A stretch of DNA of 64,000 bases, from the NCBI RefSeq assembly GCF_001190745.1, contig NZ_CP012196.1, positions 1,674,001 to 1,738,000 of the forward strand, given 5' to 3'. The notes beneath the pieces were generated by a model. It worked only from the letters and a program-made list of their open reading frames with translations. It did not search any database and had not been told where the DNA came from. The stretch is from Campylobacter gracilis. Its GTDB lineage: Bacteria; Campylobacterota; Campylobacteria; Campylobacterales; Campylobacteraceae. Position 1 is the first letter of the stretch, and the number at the start of each line of letters is the position of its first letter. Positions 15,699-25,228 of the stretch are shown here, piece by piece. The translations under genes were made by a program, and so were the position numbers.

Positions 15699-17065
15699 CT
15701 CTGGTCCTTTAAATTTTCTAGTTTGCCTAAAAATACGCGCTGCATCTCGTCGCGAAACTCGGGGCTAGAGGCCTCGAAGCGAGTTACGATCACAGGCGTG
15801 GTGTTGCTTGCCCGTACGAGCGCCCAGCCGTCATCAAACCGCACTCTGATGCCGTCGATCTCGATAATATCGCGGATGGGCGGCAGCTCCGCGATACCCG
15901 TGTGGATTTGAGCTTTAAGAGCCTCGATGATCTTAAATTTCGCCTCCTCGCTTGTATTAAATTTAATCTCGTCGGTGCTAAAAACTCGCGGCAGTTTGTC
16001 TAGCTCGGCGTCTAAATCATATCCTTTAGCTACGAGCTCAAGCACGCGCATCATCGCATATACGCCGTCATCGAAGCCGAAATATCGCTCTTTAAAGTAA
16101 ATATGCCCGCTAACCTCGGCGGCAAGATCGATGCCAAGCTCCTTCATCGCCTTTTTAATATTGCTGTGGCCGGTCTTGCCCATGAAGCTTTTGCCGATCT
16201 TATCGATGGTATCATACATCGCCTGCGAGCATTTGACCTCGCCTAGGATGCGCGGGCGGTGCATGTTTAGAGCAAGCAAGCAGGCTAGCTCGTCGCCTTT
16301 GATATTGCGGCGCGGCGTAAGCACGGCGATCCTATCGGCATCCCCGTCAAAGCCGAACCCTAAAGCCACGCCGTCTTGCTTCATCGCAGCTTTAAGATCG
16401 GCTAAATTTTTCTCCTCGCTGGGGTCTGGGTGGTGGTTTGGGAAGTTGCCGTCCGGTTGCGGAAATAAAATTTTAGCGTTTAGCTCGAGCCTTTCGACAA
16501 TTTTAGTAGTCGTAACGCCTGCCGCACCGTTTGCGCAGTCAATAATAAAAGGCGCGGCAAAGCCTTTAAGAGCCGCAAATTCCTTCTCAAAATATGCTAG
16601 ATACTCGCTTAAGATGTCGTACCTCTGGGTGCTTGTATCGGTTGGAATTTCAAAATTTGAACTCATTAGCTCTCGCACCTGCGCGCCGAGGCGTTTCAAA
16701 TCCGCGCCGAAGAAGCTGTCCGTGCCGATCGTTATTTTAAAGCCGTTGTAATTTTTGGGATTGTGCGAGCCGGTGATCATTACGTTTGCGTCAAATTTAT
16801 GCGTAAATACGCTAAAATAACCCACCGGTGTCGGTAGCAAGCCGATATTATAAACCCGCAGAGCCGCAAAATTTAGCCCGCTTACGAAATAGCCGAAAAG
16901 CTCATCTGCGCTAAGACGGGCGTCGTATCCCACGCTAACGCGCTCAAGCCCGAGATTTGCTATATGTTTGCCAAGCGCGAAGCCAATGGCTTTTACGCTG
17001 CGCTCGTTTAGCTCCTCGCCCACGATACCGCGAATATCGTATTCTCTAAAGATATCTTCGATCAT
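15695..17065 (-). CDS. manB: Phosphomannomutase/phosphoglucomutase
   Basis: A 456-residue alpha-D-phosphohexomutase. The phosphoserine loop is ITGSHNP (S100), the metal loop is DGDADR near residue 240, the sugar-specificity region is near AAEVSGHIYF, and the phosphate loop is RASNTTPVIVTRFEA. The AlgC/ManB type interconverts mannose-6-P/mannose-1-P or the glucose forms for surface polysaccharide synthesis; I cannot tell which sugar is preferred. It is the promoter-proximal gene of a six-gene overlapping operon ending in the TPM genes. Confidence 0.93.
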   Translation of the reverse strand: MIEDIFREYDIRGIVGEELNERSVKAIGFALGKHIANLGLERVSVGYDARLSADELFGYFVSGLNFAALRVYNIGLLPTPVGYFSVFTHKFDANVMITGSHNPKNYNGFKITIGTDSFFGADLKRLGAQVRELMSSNFEIPTDTSTQRYDILSEYLAYFEKEFAALKGFAAPFIIDCANGAAGVTTTKIVERLELNAKILFPQPDGNFPNHHPDPSEEKNLADLKAAMKQDGVALGFGFDGDADRIAVLTPRRNIKGDELACLLALNMHRPRILGEVKCSQAMYDTIDKIGKSFMGKTGHSNIKKAMKELGIDLAAEVSGHIYFKERYFGFDDGVYAMMRVLELVAKGYDLDAELDKLPRVFSTDEIKFNTSEEAKFKIIEALKAQIHTGIAELPPIRDIIEIDGIRVRFDDGWALVRASNTTPVIVTRFEASSPEFRDEMQRVFLGKLENLKDQR

Positions 17066-17163
17066 AAAATTCCTTTAAATTTAAATCGCGGTATTTTATA
17101 AAAACTTGCTTAATATTTATATTATAAATGATAAAATCGCCGCTAAAATTCCAAAGGATTATT

Positions 17164-17658
17164 ATGAAAAAATTTATTCTAGCAGCGATTCTAGTGGCTT
17201 TTGCTTGCGCGGGCGATTACGAGCTAGTAGGTAGCGTAAATACTTCGTTTAGAATTTTTGGCAAAGACGATCGCATCGAAGTTATCGCGGTTAAAGATCC
17301 TAAGGTTGATGGAGTGACCTGCTACGTCTCTTACGCCAAAAAAGGCGGTGCCAAAGAGATCATTGGCGTGGAGGAGGATCGCTCCGAAGCCTCTGTTTCG
17401 TGCGTGCAGACAGCGCCTAAAATCATCATCAAAGAGGAGCTGAAAAAAGAGGATATTTTTGAAAAACGCAGCTCGTTGATCTTTAAAAAGACCCACGTAG
17501 TTAGGCTTTACGACGCGGTGCAGGGCTCGCTAATCTATTTGGTTTATTCGGATAAAGTGATCGACGGCTCGCCTAATAACTCGATCTCGGCGATCCCGTG
17601 CCACCAAGCCGTGGGCGACGTGTGCGAGCTCGCATATACTCAAGGCAAAAAACAATAA
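17164..17658 (+). CDS. creA: CreA family periplasmic protein
   Basis: A 164-residue protein with a signal peptide (about 1-17, KKFILAAILVAFACA) and the CreA fold sequence: ELVGSVNTSFRIFGKDDRIEVIAVKDPKVDGVTCYVS, then SEASVSCVQ and a C-terminal CHQAVGDVCELAY. CreA is widespread in proteobacteria but its role is unknown. I chose the ATG at 17164 (AAAGGA ribosome site, then the signal peptide) over an in-frame start at 17128. It diverges from the phosphomannomutase operon across about 100 bp. Confidence 0.9.
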   Translation: MKKFILAAILVAFACAGDYELVGSVNTSFRIFGKDDRIEVIAVKDPKVDGVTCYVSYAKKGGAKEIIGVEEDRSEASVSCVQTAPKIIIKEELKKEDIFEKRSSLIFKKTHVVRLYDAVQGSLIYLVYSDKVIDGSPNNSISAIPCHQAVGDVCELAYTQGKKQ

Positions 17659-17963
17659 GAAGCAATTTCACAAAGATAGAATTTTATCGCAGCGGAATTC
17701 TAAATTAGAAATTATACGATGAGATGGCGCACGAAATTTAATAGAATTTCGCTAAATTCCGCAGCATTTTATAAAATTTATCCGCGCCGTTAAATTCCTG
17801 CGCGAATGCCTAAGATGAGAATTTTGCCGCTTTATCAAAGTATCTTAACGCATATTCGCGCTACGCTAGCAGGCGTGCGCTTGCAGGTCGTAAAATGAAA
17901 AATTAAGCAATTTTTGCTAAAATCTCGCGATTTTGAAAACCCTCGTAAATCTAAAGGAAATCA
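17659..17963. other. 305-bp spacer before ccsBA
   Basis: AAATTT-type words (AGAATTTTATCG, GAATTTAATAGAATTTCGC) fill the left part. A good ribosome site (AAAGGAAAT) precedes ccsBA. No gene or RNA was recognised. Confidence 0.55.
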
Positions 17964-20900
17964 ATGAAGACATTTTTTAGTATGGAGTGCGCGTCAGTGA
18001 TGCTACTGATTTTGGCGCTAGCCTGTGCGATCGCCACTTTCGTAGAGACCGCTTACGGCACGGAAGTAGCTTGGGCGATGGTTTATTCGACTGCGTGGTT
18101 TGGCGCGCTGATGGTGCTTTTGGGAATAAATTTAACCTACAATATTTATCGCTACCGCATGATTAAGCTTCGCACTCTGCCTGCGCTAATCTTTCACGCG
18201 AGCTTTTTGTTTATGCTTGTTGGAGCGATTTTGACGAGATATTTCGGCTTTGAGGGCAATATACATATAAGAGAGGGCGGCGAGAGCTCGATCGTAACGA
18301 CTAAAGACGAGGTTGTTCAGCTTCTTACTTTAGGCAGTGACGGCGAGTTTATATCTGCTGACGAGAGCAAATTTTTAAACGGCGCAGGACGGATGAACTT
18401 CGATCTCAATCTAGACGTAGAGGGCAGGATCGCAAATTTAAAATTTAAAGAGCTCGTAGAACACGGCGAGCTAAAATGGGTGCAAGATCCGACCGGACAG
18501 GCTCCTGCGCGCGTGGAGCTATTATTTTCAAATAACGTTGGTAGCCAAAACGTCTCCTTGCAATCAGGCGAGAGCATGGATATAGGCGAGCTTAGTATCA
18601 CTTTTAATGCAGAGCCTAAAAGTAAGAATTTCATCTACATAAAATCCAAAGACGGCAAATTTTATCTAAACTCAAGCCTTGATATAAACGCCACTAAAAT
18701 GGCTGATATGAGCACTTCGCCGCTTAAGAGAAACGAGGATAATCCTCTAGGCAATCTCTTGCTTTACAGCTTCGACGGGATAAATTTCGCCCCCGTTAGC
18801 CTACTTAGCTCTGCGGTCGAGAAATTCGTCCCGGTCGATGCGAATTTACCGGGTGAGCCCGGCGTAGTAGCTACGCTAAGCTTTGCGGGGCAGAATCGCG
18901 AAATCTACGTGCCTAGGGATTCGCATGGTGCTAGCTACAAGGTGGGCGATAAGAATTTCATCGTAGCCTTGGCGCCAAAGATGCTTCATCTGCCTTTTAA
19001 AATCGCGCTTCGCGACTTTGTGATGGATCGCTATCCAGGTACCAATTCGCCCTCCGGATATAAAAGCGAAATCACGCTAAAAGACGGCAATACGAGCTTT
19101 GATTATGATATTTTTATGAATCACGTGCTCGATTACGGCGGATACCGATTTTTCCAAAGCTCATACGATACGGATGAGCGCGGCACCGTGCTTTCGGTCA
19201 ATAAAGACCCCGGCAAAGTTCCAACTTACATCGGCTATTTTTTGCTTTGCGTGGGGATGTTTTTTAACTTTTTTAACCGAGGCTCGCGCTTTTTCAAGCT
19301 CTCGCGCTTAATCAGCGAAAATACGCATCTTGCTCAAGAAAAAGATGTAAATTCTAAAAATTCCGCATCTAGCTTGGCGCCTGCGAGCCCAGTAGAAAGC
19401 TCTGCATCAAAACGCATCAAAAAATCGCGACGCGGTACCAAAGGTGCGGCATTGGCATTAGTAGGCGCGTTGGCTTTGAGTTTGGCCGCATTGTATCCTA
19501 GCACAGCAAATGCCGAACAAAACTCTACGACTCAAAATTCTACTTCGCAAAGTTCTGCCTCAAATACAGCCGCAGAAAATTCCGCGTCGCAAAACCCGGC
19601 TAGCGTGCAAGATCCGGCTTCGCAAAATTCTGCGCAAAATTCCGCGCAGAATTCCGCCGTTGAAAATTCCAAGCAGGGCTCCGCTTCGCAAGAATCTGCG
19701 GCGGAGCAAGACTCCATCCCGCCGCATAATTTTTCTACTATGGGAGGCGAGCTAGCTGTGCCGAAATTTGATCCTAAATTTAGTGAGGATCTAGCAAGCC
19801 TCGTAATTCAGGGATTTGATGGGCGAATGGAGCCTTTCGATACCGTTTCTAGGGAGCTTTTAAATAAAATTTACCGCGCCGACAACTACAAGGCGCCAAA
19901 TGGCGAAATTTTAAATCATAACGCCGCTGCGCTTTCGTTTATGCTAAATCAAAGCTACTGGAGACGTGCGCCAATCATCAAGGTTAGCGAGCCGGAGCTT
20001 AAGAAAATTCTAGGTATGGATGAGAAGCAAAGCCACGCCAGTATGATGGATTTTTTTGAATTTAAAGGCGGCGAGAGCTACTACAAACTCGATAAAATGG
20101 TCGAGGAGATCAACCGCAAGCCTTTGGGCAATCGCGGCGTGCTAGATAAAGAGATCATCAAGGTAAATGAGCGCGTAAACGTCTTTTACTCGGCGTTTAT
20201 GGGGGATTATTTTAGAATTATTCCGGTTAAGAACGCTAAAAATAACGAGTGGCTTTCGCCGCTATATCTAGGCGATACGCTGGATCAAAACGAATCTGCT
20301 GAAGTTAAAAAGATGATGGGAATATTCGTTTCGTCCGTAGTTTATGCTCAAGAAAGCGGGGATTGGAGCGGCGCAGAAAAGATGCTAAGCTACGTCAAAA
20401 AATACCAATCGCAAAACGGCGCAAACCTAATGCCTAGCGAGAGCGCGATAAAATATGAAATTTTATTTAATAAGGCTAAAATTTTTTCTCGCCTCTTTCC
20501 GATCTACACTATCTCGGGATTTTTGCTTCTGATCTTTATCTTTTTGCGAATGATGAAGCCCGCGCTCCGCTTAGGCGGCGCGTTTAAGCTCGTTTATATC
20601 GTAAATATCGTCGCTTTCATCGCGCATACCGCGGGCCTTGCGCTACGCGGCTACGTCTCGGGGCACGCACCGTGGAGCAACTCGTATGAATCGCTCATCT
20701 ACATCGCGTGGGCGCTGTCGCTAAGCGGAATATTTTTCTCGCGCAAATCCGCTATTTCGCTGGCGCTTACTTCGATAATGGCGGGCATAACGCTGATGGT
20801 GGCGCATCTTAGCGACATCGATCCGCAGATCACCAACCTCCAGCCCGTATTGAAGTCGCACTGGCTTACGATCCACGTCTCGGTAATCACCGCGAGCTAT

Positions 20901-21398
20901 GGATTTTTAGGCCTTTGCATGCTGCTTGGAATTTTCACTCTCGTGATGTTTTTATTTGATAAGAAAAGCCCCGAGATCGCGCGCAATATCACGGAAGCCA
21001 CACATATCAACGAAATGTCGATGATCCTAGGTCTTTGTTTGCTGACGGTGGGTAACTTCCTAGGCGGCGTGTGGGCTAACGAAAGCTGGGGGCGCTACTG
21101 GGGCTGGGATCCAAAGGAGACCTGGGCGCTCATTACGATTTTCATCTACGCGGTGGTCGTGCATTTTAGATTCATGCCTAAGCTCAATAATCAGTTCGCC
21201 TTTGCCGTAGCCTCGATGTTTGCGTATTTTAGCGTCATAATGACCTATTTTGGTGTAAATTTCTACCTAAGCGGCATGCACTCATATGCTAGCGGCGAGC
21301 GCATTCCAGTGCCCGGCTGGGCGTACGTGATGATCGCTTCGATGGTGGCTCTTGCGATCGCGGCGTATTTTCGCTCGGGCAAATCGGCTAGGCTTTAG
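17964..21398 (+). CDS. ccsBA: Fused cytochrome c biogenesis protein CcsBA (ResB-CcsA)
   Basis: A 1,144-residue system II cytochrome c synthetase: it exports haem and attaches it to CxxCH motifs in the periplasm. N-terminal CcsB/ResB part: membrane helices near 5-35, 40-55 and 70-90, a large periplasmic domain, and a helix near 415-435. C-terminal CcsA part: helices from about 845 on, SNSYESLIYIAWA, the haem-binding WWD region GVWANESWGRYWGWDPKETWAL, and flanking His residues. Between them, at about 515-588, is an Asn/Ser/Gln/Ala-rich segment encoded by AAAATTCC words, just after a hydrophobic stretch. It serves the cytochrome c1 made from petC downstream. Confidence 0.95.
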   Translation: MKTFFSMECASVMLLILALACAIATFVETAYGTEVAWAMVYSTAWFGALMVLLGINLTYNIYRYRMIKLRTLPALIFHASFLFMLVGAILTRYFGFEGNIHIREGGESSIVTTKDEVVQLLTLGSDGEFISADESKFLNGAGRMNFDLNLDVEGRIANLKFKELVEHGELKWVQDPTGQAPARVELLFSNNVGSQNVSLQSGESMDIGELSITFNAEPKSKNFIYIKSKDGKFYLNSSLDINATKMADMSTSPLKRNEDNPLGNLLLYSFDGINFAPVSLLSSAVEKFVPVDANLPGEPGVVATLSFAGQNREIYVPRDSHGASYKVGDKNFIVALAPKMLHLPFKIALRDFVMDRYPGTNSPSGYKSEITLKDGNTSFDYDIFMNHVLDYGGYRFFQSSYDTDERGTVLSVNKDPGKVPTYIGYFLLCVGMFFNFFNRGSRFFKLSRLISENTHLAQEKDVNSKNSASSLAPASPVESSASKRIKKSRRGTKGAALALVGALALSLAALYPSTANAEQNSTTQNSTSQSSASNTAAENSASQNPASVQDPASQNSAQNSAQNSAVENSKQGSASQESAAEQDSIPPHNFSTMGGELAVPKFDPKFSEDLASLVIQGFDGRMEPFDTVSRELLNKIYRADNYKAPNGEILNHNAAALSFMLNQSYWRRAPIIKVSEPELKKILGMDEKQSHASMMDFFEFKGGESYYKLDKMVEEINRKPLGNRGVLDKEIIKVNERVNVFYSAFMGDYFRIIPVKNAKNNEWLSPLYLGDTLDQNESAEVKKMMGIFVSSVVYAQESGDWSGAEKMLSYVKKYQSQNGANLMPSESAIKYEILFNKAKIFSRLFPIYTISGFLLLIFIFLRMMKPALRLGGAFKLVYIVNIVAFIAHTAGLALRGYVSGHAPWSNSYESLIYIAWALSLSGIFFSRKSAISLALTSIMAGITLMVAHLSDIDPQITNLQPVLKSHWLTIHVSVITASYGFLGLCMLLGIFTLVMFLFDKKSPEIARNITEATHINEMSMILGLCLLTVGNFLGGVWANESWGRYWGWDPKETWALITIFIYAVVVHFRFMPKLNNQFAFAVASMFAYFSVIMTYFGVNFYLSGMHSYASGERIPVPGWAYVMIASMVALAIAAYFRSGKSARL
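19507..19725 (+). repeat. AAAATTCC-type repeats inside ccsBA encoding an Asn/Ser/Gln/Ala segment
   Basis: CAAAATTCTGCG, CAGAATTCCGCC and GAAAATTCCGCG recur with GCTTCGCAA joints, giving QNSA, ENSA and SQNSA units. The same words fill intergenic spacers of this window and the dnaX and ABC-ATPase tails. Confidence 0.7.
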
Positions 21399-22127
21399 AT
21401 AGGTGGGGCCCAAATTTCAGAATAATAATTTTGAAATTTCGCCCGGATTTCGCAGCTTGCCGAAGCTTTAGGGATTTATGGAATTTATCTTTAAATTTCA
21501 GCTAGACTTTAAAATCCCGCAGAATTTTATAGAATTTTACGGTTCGCGATTGCGCTAAATTTTAAAATTTTGCATCGCGACAGGGCTTTGATGCTTGAAA
21601 TTTTAAGGCGTCGTAAAATTTTAATGATTTAGAATTTGCGTCGCTATGGGGTTTTAATGTTTTAAATTTTACTTCTAGTGGAATTTTTTCATGCGACGGA
21701 AGCGCGACGTAATTTAGAATTTTAAAATTTCAGCTAGCGCGCTAGTGTAAAATCCGCCCCGCCGCTGCCATAACCAAGCAGTGAAATTTTAAAATTTGAT
21801 TTTATAAATTCTATGCTCTTCTTTAAATTTAAAATCTCGCGCTTTATAAAATTTTATTATGATGTCGAAATTTTAAAATTTCGCACGCCATTGTCGCAGC
21901 AACTTTTGCGCGATAAAATTTTAAATTCCGCGCCATGATGAAACATGACAGAATTTGAAAATTTATAAAATTTTAAGCCACGAAAACGCCTCGCTAGGCA
22001 TTAAAATTATCTTAAAATATAATTTAGCTTGCAAGGTTAAGCTAAATTTCTGCTTATAATCATATTGATTTAATCTTTATTTGGCTAAAATTGACGCTTA
22101 TCAATTTCTTAATTTGAAAGGATAAAG
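21399..22127. other. 729-bp spacer between ccsBA and petA
   Basis: Almost entirely AAATTTTAAAATTT-type DNA, with an imperfect 66-bp tandem duplication (units near 21572 and 21638, beginning GCATCGCGACAGGGCTTTGA and GCGTCGCTATGGGGTTTTAA). No gene seen. The right end holds the petABC promoter region. Confidence 0.65.
22018..22060 (+). promoter_or_regulatory. Candidate petABC promoters
   Basis: Two TATAAT hexamers, at 22018-22023 and 22055-22060, lie 110 and 70 bp before the petA start, each behind A/T-rich sequence as is usual for Campylobacter sigma-70 promoters. No -35 box is required in this group. A GAAAGGATAAAG ribosome site follows. Confidence 0.5.
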
Positions 22128-22634
22128 ATGTCTGATCTAAAACAGGATAGACGAGGCTTTATCGGGCTTACTTTCGGCGCAGTTGCCGCTGTGGGTGGCG
22201 TTTTCGCACTCGTGGGGATGAAGAAATCGTGGGATCCGTTACCTAGCGTGCGCGCTGCCGGCGTCACTACGGTAGATCTAAGTCCGATCAAAGAGGGCGA
22301 GCTGTATCAAACACAGTGGCGCAAAAAGCCGATTTTCGTGCTTAAAAAGACTGCCGATATGCCTAAAAACGATGCCCGCGACGTCGTCGTGGGAGATGCT
22401 AGATATACGCTTTGCATCGGGCTTTGTACGCATTTGGGCTGTATTCCCAGCTACAAGCCATCGACGCAACAATTCATTTGTGCATGTCACGGCGGGATTT
22501 TCGATGCAAGCGGGCTTAACGTATTCGGTCCGCCGCCGCGTCCTATGGATATACCGCCCTTTAAAATCGACGGAACGAAACTCGTTTTAGGCGAAGAGGG
22601 CCCAGAATACCAAGCCCTAAAGCAGAAAGCATAG
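22128..22634 (+). CDS. petA: Ubiquinol/menaquinol-cytochrome c reductase Rieske iron-sulfur subunit
   Basis: A 168-residue Rieske protein of the bc1 complex. The N-terminus has a Tat-type signal anchor (DRRGFIGLTFGAVAAVGG), which exports the folded protein and anchors it in the membrane. The [2Fe-2S] ligands are C100 and H102 in CTHLGC and C118/H121 in CACHGG (the two box cysteines C105 and C120 form the usual disulfide). The electron path is quinol to this cluster to cytochrome c1. It is followed 9 nt later by petB with its own ribosome site. Confidence 0.96.
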   Translation: MSDLKQDRRGFIGLTFGAVAAVGGVFALVGMKKSWDPLPSVRAAGVTTVDLSPIKEGELYQTQWRKKPIFVLKKTADMPKNDARDVVVGDARYTLCIGLCTHLGCIPSYKPSTQQFICACHGGIFDASGLNVFGPPPRPMDIPPFKIDGTKLVLGEEGPEYQALKQKA

Positions 22635-22643
22635 GAGGCACAG

Positions 22644-23903
22644 ATGGCACATATAAGAAAAGCTACGGGAGTTTGGGATTGGTTCGACCAAAGGCTTGCC
22701 GTAACGAAATTTTTCAAGGTGATGGTAAGCGAGTATTGGATTCCTAAAAATATCAGCTTCCTTTGGGCGATGGGCGTTATTTTGATGACGCTATTTATAG
22801 TTTTATTCGTAAGCGGACTAATGCTCGTGATGTATTACAAACCGGATGTAAATCTCGCATTTGATAGCGTAAATTTCACGATTATGAAGGAGGTCGAATA
22901 CGGCTGGCTATGGCGACATATCCACGCAGTATCGGCATCGGTCGTATTTTTGATCCTATACATTCATACTTTAGTAGCTATATATTACCGCTCGTATAAG
23001 CAAGGGCGAGAGATGATTTGGGTAAGCGGGATGCTGCTTTTCATCATCTTTTCGGCGGAGGCTTTTAGCGGCTATATGCTTCCGTGGGGGCAGATGAGCT
23101 ACTGGGCGGCTATGGTTATTACTAATCTTTTTGGAGGAATTCCAGTAGTTGGCGATGCAATAGTCGAATGGATTCGCGGCGATTACGCTGTTAGTGATCC
23201 GACGCTGACGCGATTTTTTATGCTTCACGTCTGTTTGCTGCCTCTTGTAGTGGTTGCGGTGCTGGCGGTGCATTTTTATTCGCTTAGATTTCCGCATGTA
23301 AATAACCTAGATGGCGAGGAGATTGACTTTGAGCTCGAGGGTGAGAAGTATCTGCAGGGCAAAACTAGCGAAAGCAAGGTAATTCCGTTTTGGCCGGGCT
23401 TTTTGGCGAAGGATTTTTTCTACGTCAGTATCTTTATGATATTTTTCTTTTATCTAGTGGGCTTTCATTTCGATTTTGCGATGGATCCGATAAATTTCGA
23501 GCCGGCAAACAGCCTCAAAACCCCGACGCATATCTATCCGGAGTGGTACTTCCTTTGGGAGTATGAAATTTTGCGCGGATTTTACTTCGACGTAGGGCCG
23601 CTTAAGGCTGCCGACATCGGGCTTATCGCCTTTGCCTTCGCCGGGATTTCGCTATTTTTTATCCCACTATTTGATCGCAGCAGCGTAGTAGCGCCTGCGT
23701 ACAAAAACAAAGCGTTTTTCATTTGGTTTTGGGTTTTGGTAATCGACATGATCCTGCTTAGCCTTTTCGGCAAGCTCCCTGCAGACGGCGCGGAGCTTGG
23801 TATCGAAAATAAATACTGGGGCTTTGCCTTATCGATCATTTATATCGGATTGCTCGTCGTAGTGCTTCCGCTAATTACAATTGCAGAAAGAAAGAGGGTC
23901 TAG
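22644..23903 (+). CDS. petB: Cytochrome b subunit of the bc1 complex
   Basis: A 419-residue polytopic membrane protein carrying both the N-terminal haem-binding part (WLWRHIHAVSASVVFLILYIHT; MLHVCLLPLVVVAVLAVHFYS with the paired histidines) and the C-terminal part with the quinol-site PEWYFLWEYEILRG. GYMLPWGQMSYWAAMVITNLF is the usual Qo-region helix. It oxidises quinol at the outer face and passes electrons to the Rieske protein and across the membrane. GAGG-type ribosome site; petC starts 2 nt after its stop. Confidence 0.96.
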   Translation: MAHIRKATGVWDWFDQRLAVTKFFKVMVSEYWIPKNISFLWAMGVILMTLFIVLFVSGLMLVMYYKPDVNLAFDSVNFTIMKEVEYGWLWRHIHAVSASVVFLILYIHTLVAIYYRSYKQGREMIWVSGMLLFIIFSAEAFSGYMLPWGQMSYWAAMVITNLFGGIPVVGDAIVEWIRGDYAVSDPTLTRFFMLHVCLLPLVVVAVLAVHFYSLRFPHVNNLDGEEIDFELEGEKYLQGKTSESKVIPFWPGFLAKDFFYVSIFMIFFFYLVGFHFDFAMDPINFEPANSLKTPTHIYPEWYFLWEYEILRGFYFDVGPLKAADIGLIAFAFAGISLFFIPLFDRSSVVAPAYKNKAFFIWFWVLVIDMILLSLFGKLPADGAELGIENKYWGFALSIIYIGLLVVVLPLITIAERKRV

Positions 23904-23905
23904 CC

Positions 23906-25009
23906 ATGAAAGAGATAAGAACCCTAATCTTAGTGCTTTTTTGTGTGGGAATTTTATACTGGTTTATCGAGCCTTATGCTCATACTAAGCTTAGTCCGCA
24001 CACTGATCCGGTAAATTACGACTTTGCAGCAGGCGATACGGCTTTAGCTGCGCATAACGTAGCCGCAGCAGAAAGCGCTTTGGCCGCAGCTGAAAAAGGC
24101 GGAGATGAGACGATGATAAAAAATTCTAAAAAAGCCCTTGTCGGCGCGAAAGAGCAACAAGACAAAACGGTGCTTTTTTGGGACGAGATAAATAAAATCG
24201 ATCTTAGTAAAGGCGATGCCGTACGAGGCGCCGAGACCTTTACAAATGCAGGCTGCACCGCATGTCATGGAGTAAAAAGTGCAAATATCCCCGCTCCTAT
24301 GGACGCGGCAAGCGCTAGTGCCGCATACGGCGTCAATCCTCCGGATCTTAGCAGCGCAGGCTATCTATACACCGATCAATTCTTAGCTGCACTCATCAAA
24401 GATCCGATCATGGCTCTTAAGCTAGATCAGAAATTTGGCGACGAAAAGCCTTTTCCGATGCCTGGATTTTTCGGTGCGGGCGGTGATCTAAATCAAGAGA
24501 TCGCCGATATCGTAGCCTATCTAAAATCGCTCGCTCCTAGCGAGGATAAACTAATCGCCTCTGAGGTTGCTGCTAGTGGCATCAAACAAGGCACTGAACT
24601 AAATGAAGCGCAGAAAAAATTCCTTTTAAGCAAGGCGGTTTTTGAGGATGCTTGTCTAAGATGTCACGATGTCAAATATGATAAGCTCTTTGCATCCAGC
24701 GACAAGGCTAGCTTGGCTGCGTATATGGGCTCGACGCCTCCTGATCTTTCGATGATGATCCGTTCTAAGGGCGCCAACTATCTGCACGAGTTTATCAATG
24801 ATACGCAAAAGAAGCTTCCAGGCACTTCGATGCCGCGCGTAGGCTTGAACGAAAACGCTGAAGCCAAGGTCGTGGAGTATCTAGCTGACGTAGGCGATAG
24901 CAAAAAAGCCGAGCGTGAAGCTACAACCATAAATATTATGATTTATTTCTTGATCCTTTCTGTTTTTGCAGGTCTTTGGAAAAGCAAAATTTGGTCGAAA
25001 CTTCATTAA
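23906..25009 (+). CDS. petC: Di-haem cytochrome c1 subunit of the bc1 complex
   Basis: A 367-residue protein: N-terminal membrane anchor (about 5-22), an Ala/Lys-rich linker, then two cytochrome c domains with CTACH at 117-121 and CLRCH at 250-254, and a C-terminal helix (INIMIYFLILSVFAGLW). Likely axial methionines lie in FPMPGFFGAG and GTSMPRVG. Two haems per c1 is the form found in Campylobacterota. The haems would be attached by CcsBA, encoded just upstream. A hairpin follows 8 bp after the stop. Confidence 0.95.
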   Translation: MKEIRTLILVLFCVGILYWFIEPYAHTKLSPHTDPVNYDFAAGDTALAAHNVAAAESALAAAEKGGDETMIKNSKKALVGAKEQQDKTVLFWDEINKIDLSKGDAVRGAETFTNAGCTACHGVKSANIPAPMDAASASAAYGVNPPDLSSAGYLYTDQFLAALIKDPIMALKLDQKFGDEKPFPMPGFFGAGGDLNQEIADIVAYLKSLAPSEDKLIASEVAASGIKQGTELNEAQKKFLLSKAVFEDACLRCHDVKYDKLFASSDKASLAAYMGSTPPDLSMMIRSKGANYLHEFINDTQKKLPGTSMPRVGLNENAEAKVVEYLADVGDSKKAEREATTINIMIYFLILSVFAGLWKSKIWSKLH

Positions 25010-25016
25010 AATTTTA

Positions 25017-25040
25017 GCAGTCGGATTAAAATCCGACTGC
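25017..25040 (+). terminator. Terminator after petABC
   Basis: GCAGTCGGATT (25017-25027) is the exact complement of 25030-25040, giving a 10-11 bp stem, followed by CGTTTAAAATT. It begins 8 bp after the petC stop codon. Confidence 0.7.
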
Positions 25041-25171
25041 CGTTTAAAATTCCGTCATATCCTAAATTCTATTAAATTCCATCTATCAAAAAGCTCTTGC
25101 AATTGAGAATTTAGCCGCTTTCGTGCTTTATGATAACCGCTTTTTTTATTACTTTTTAAGATTTTTCTACA

Positions 25172-25177
25172 TATAAT
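25172..25177 (+). promoter_or_regulatory. Candidate -10 box of the iron-uptake cluster
   Basis: TATAAT lies 52 bp before the FTR1 start codon, preceded by the T-rich TTTTTTTATTACTTTTTAAG typical of Campylobacter promoters. Iron (Fur) control would be expected, but I could not pick out a clear Fur box. Confidence 0.5.
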
Positions 25178-25228
25178 TGCCGCTCGATTTTGAAATTTAA
25201 TGTATGAATTCAACTCAAGAAGGTTCAG

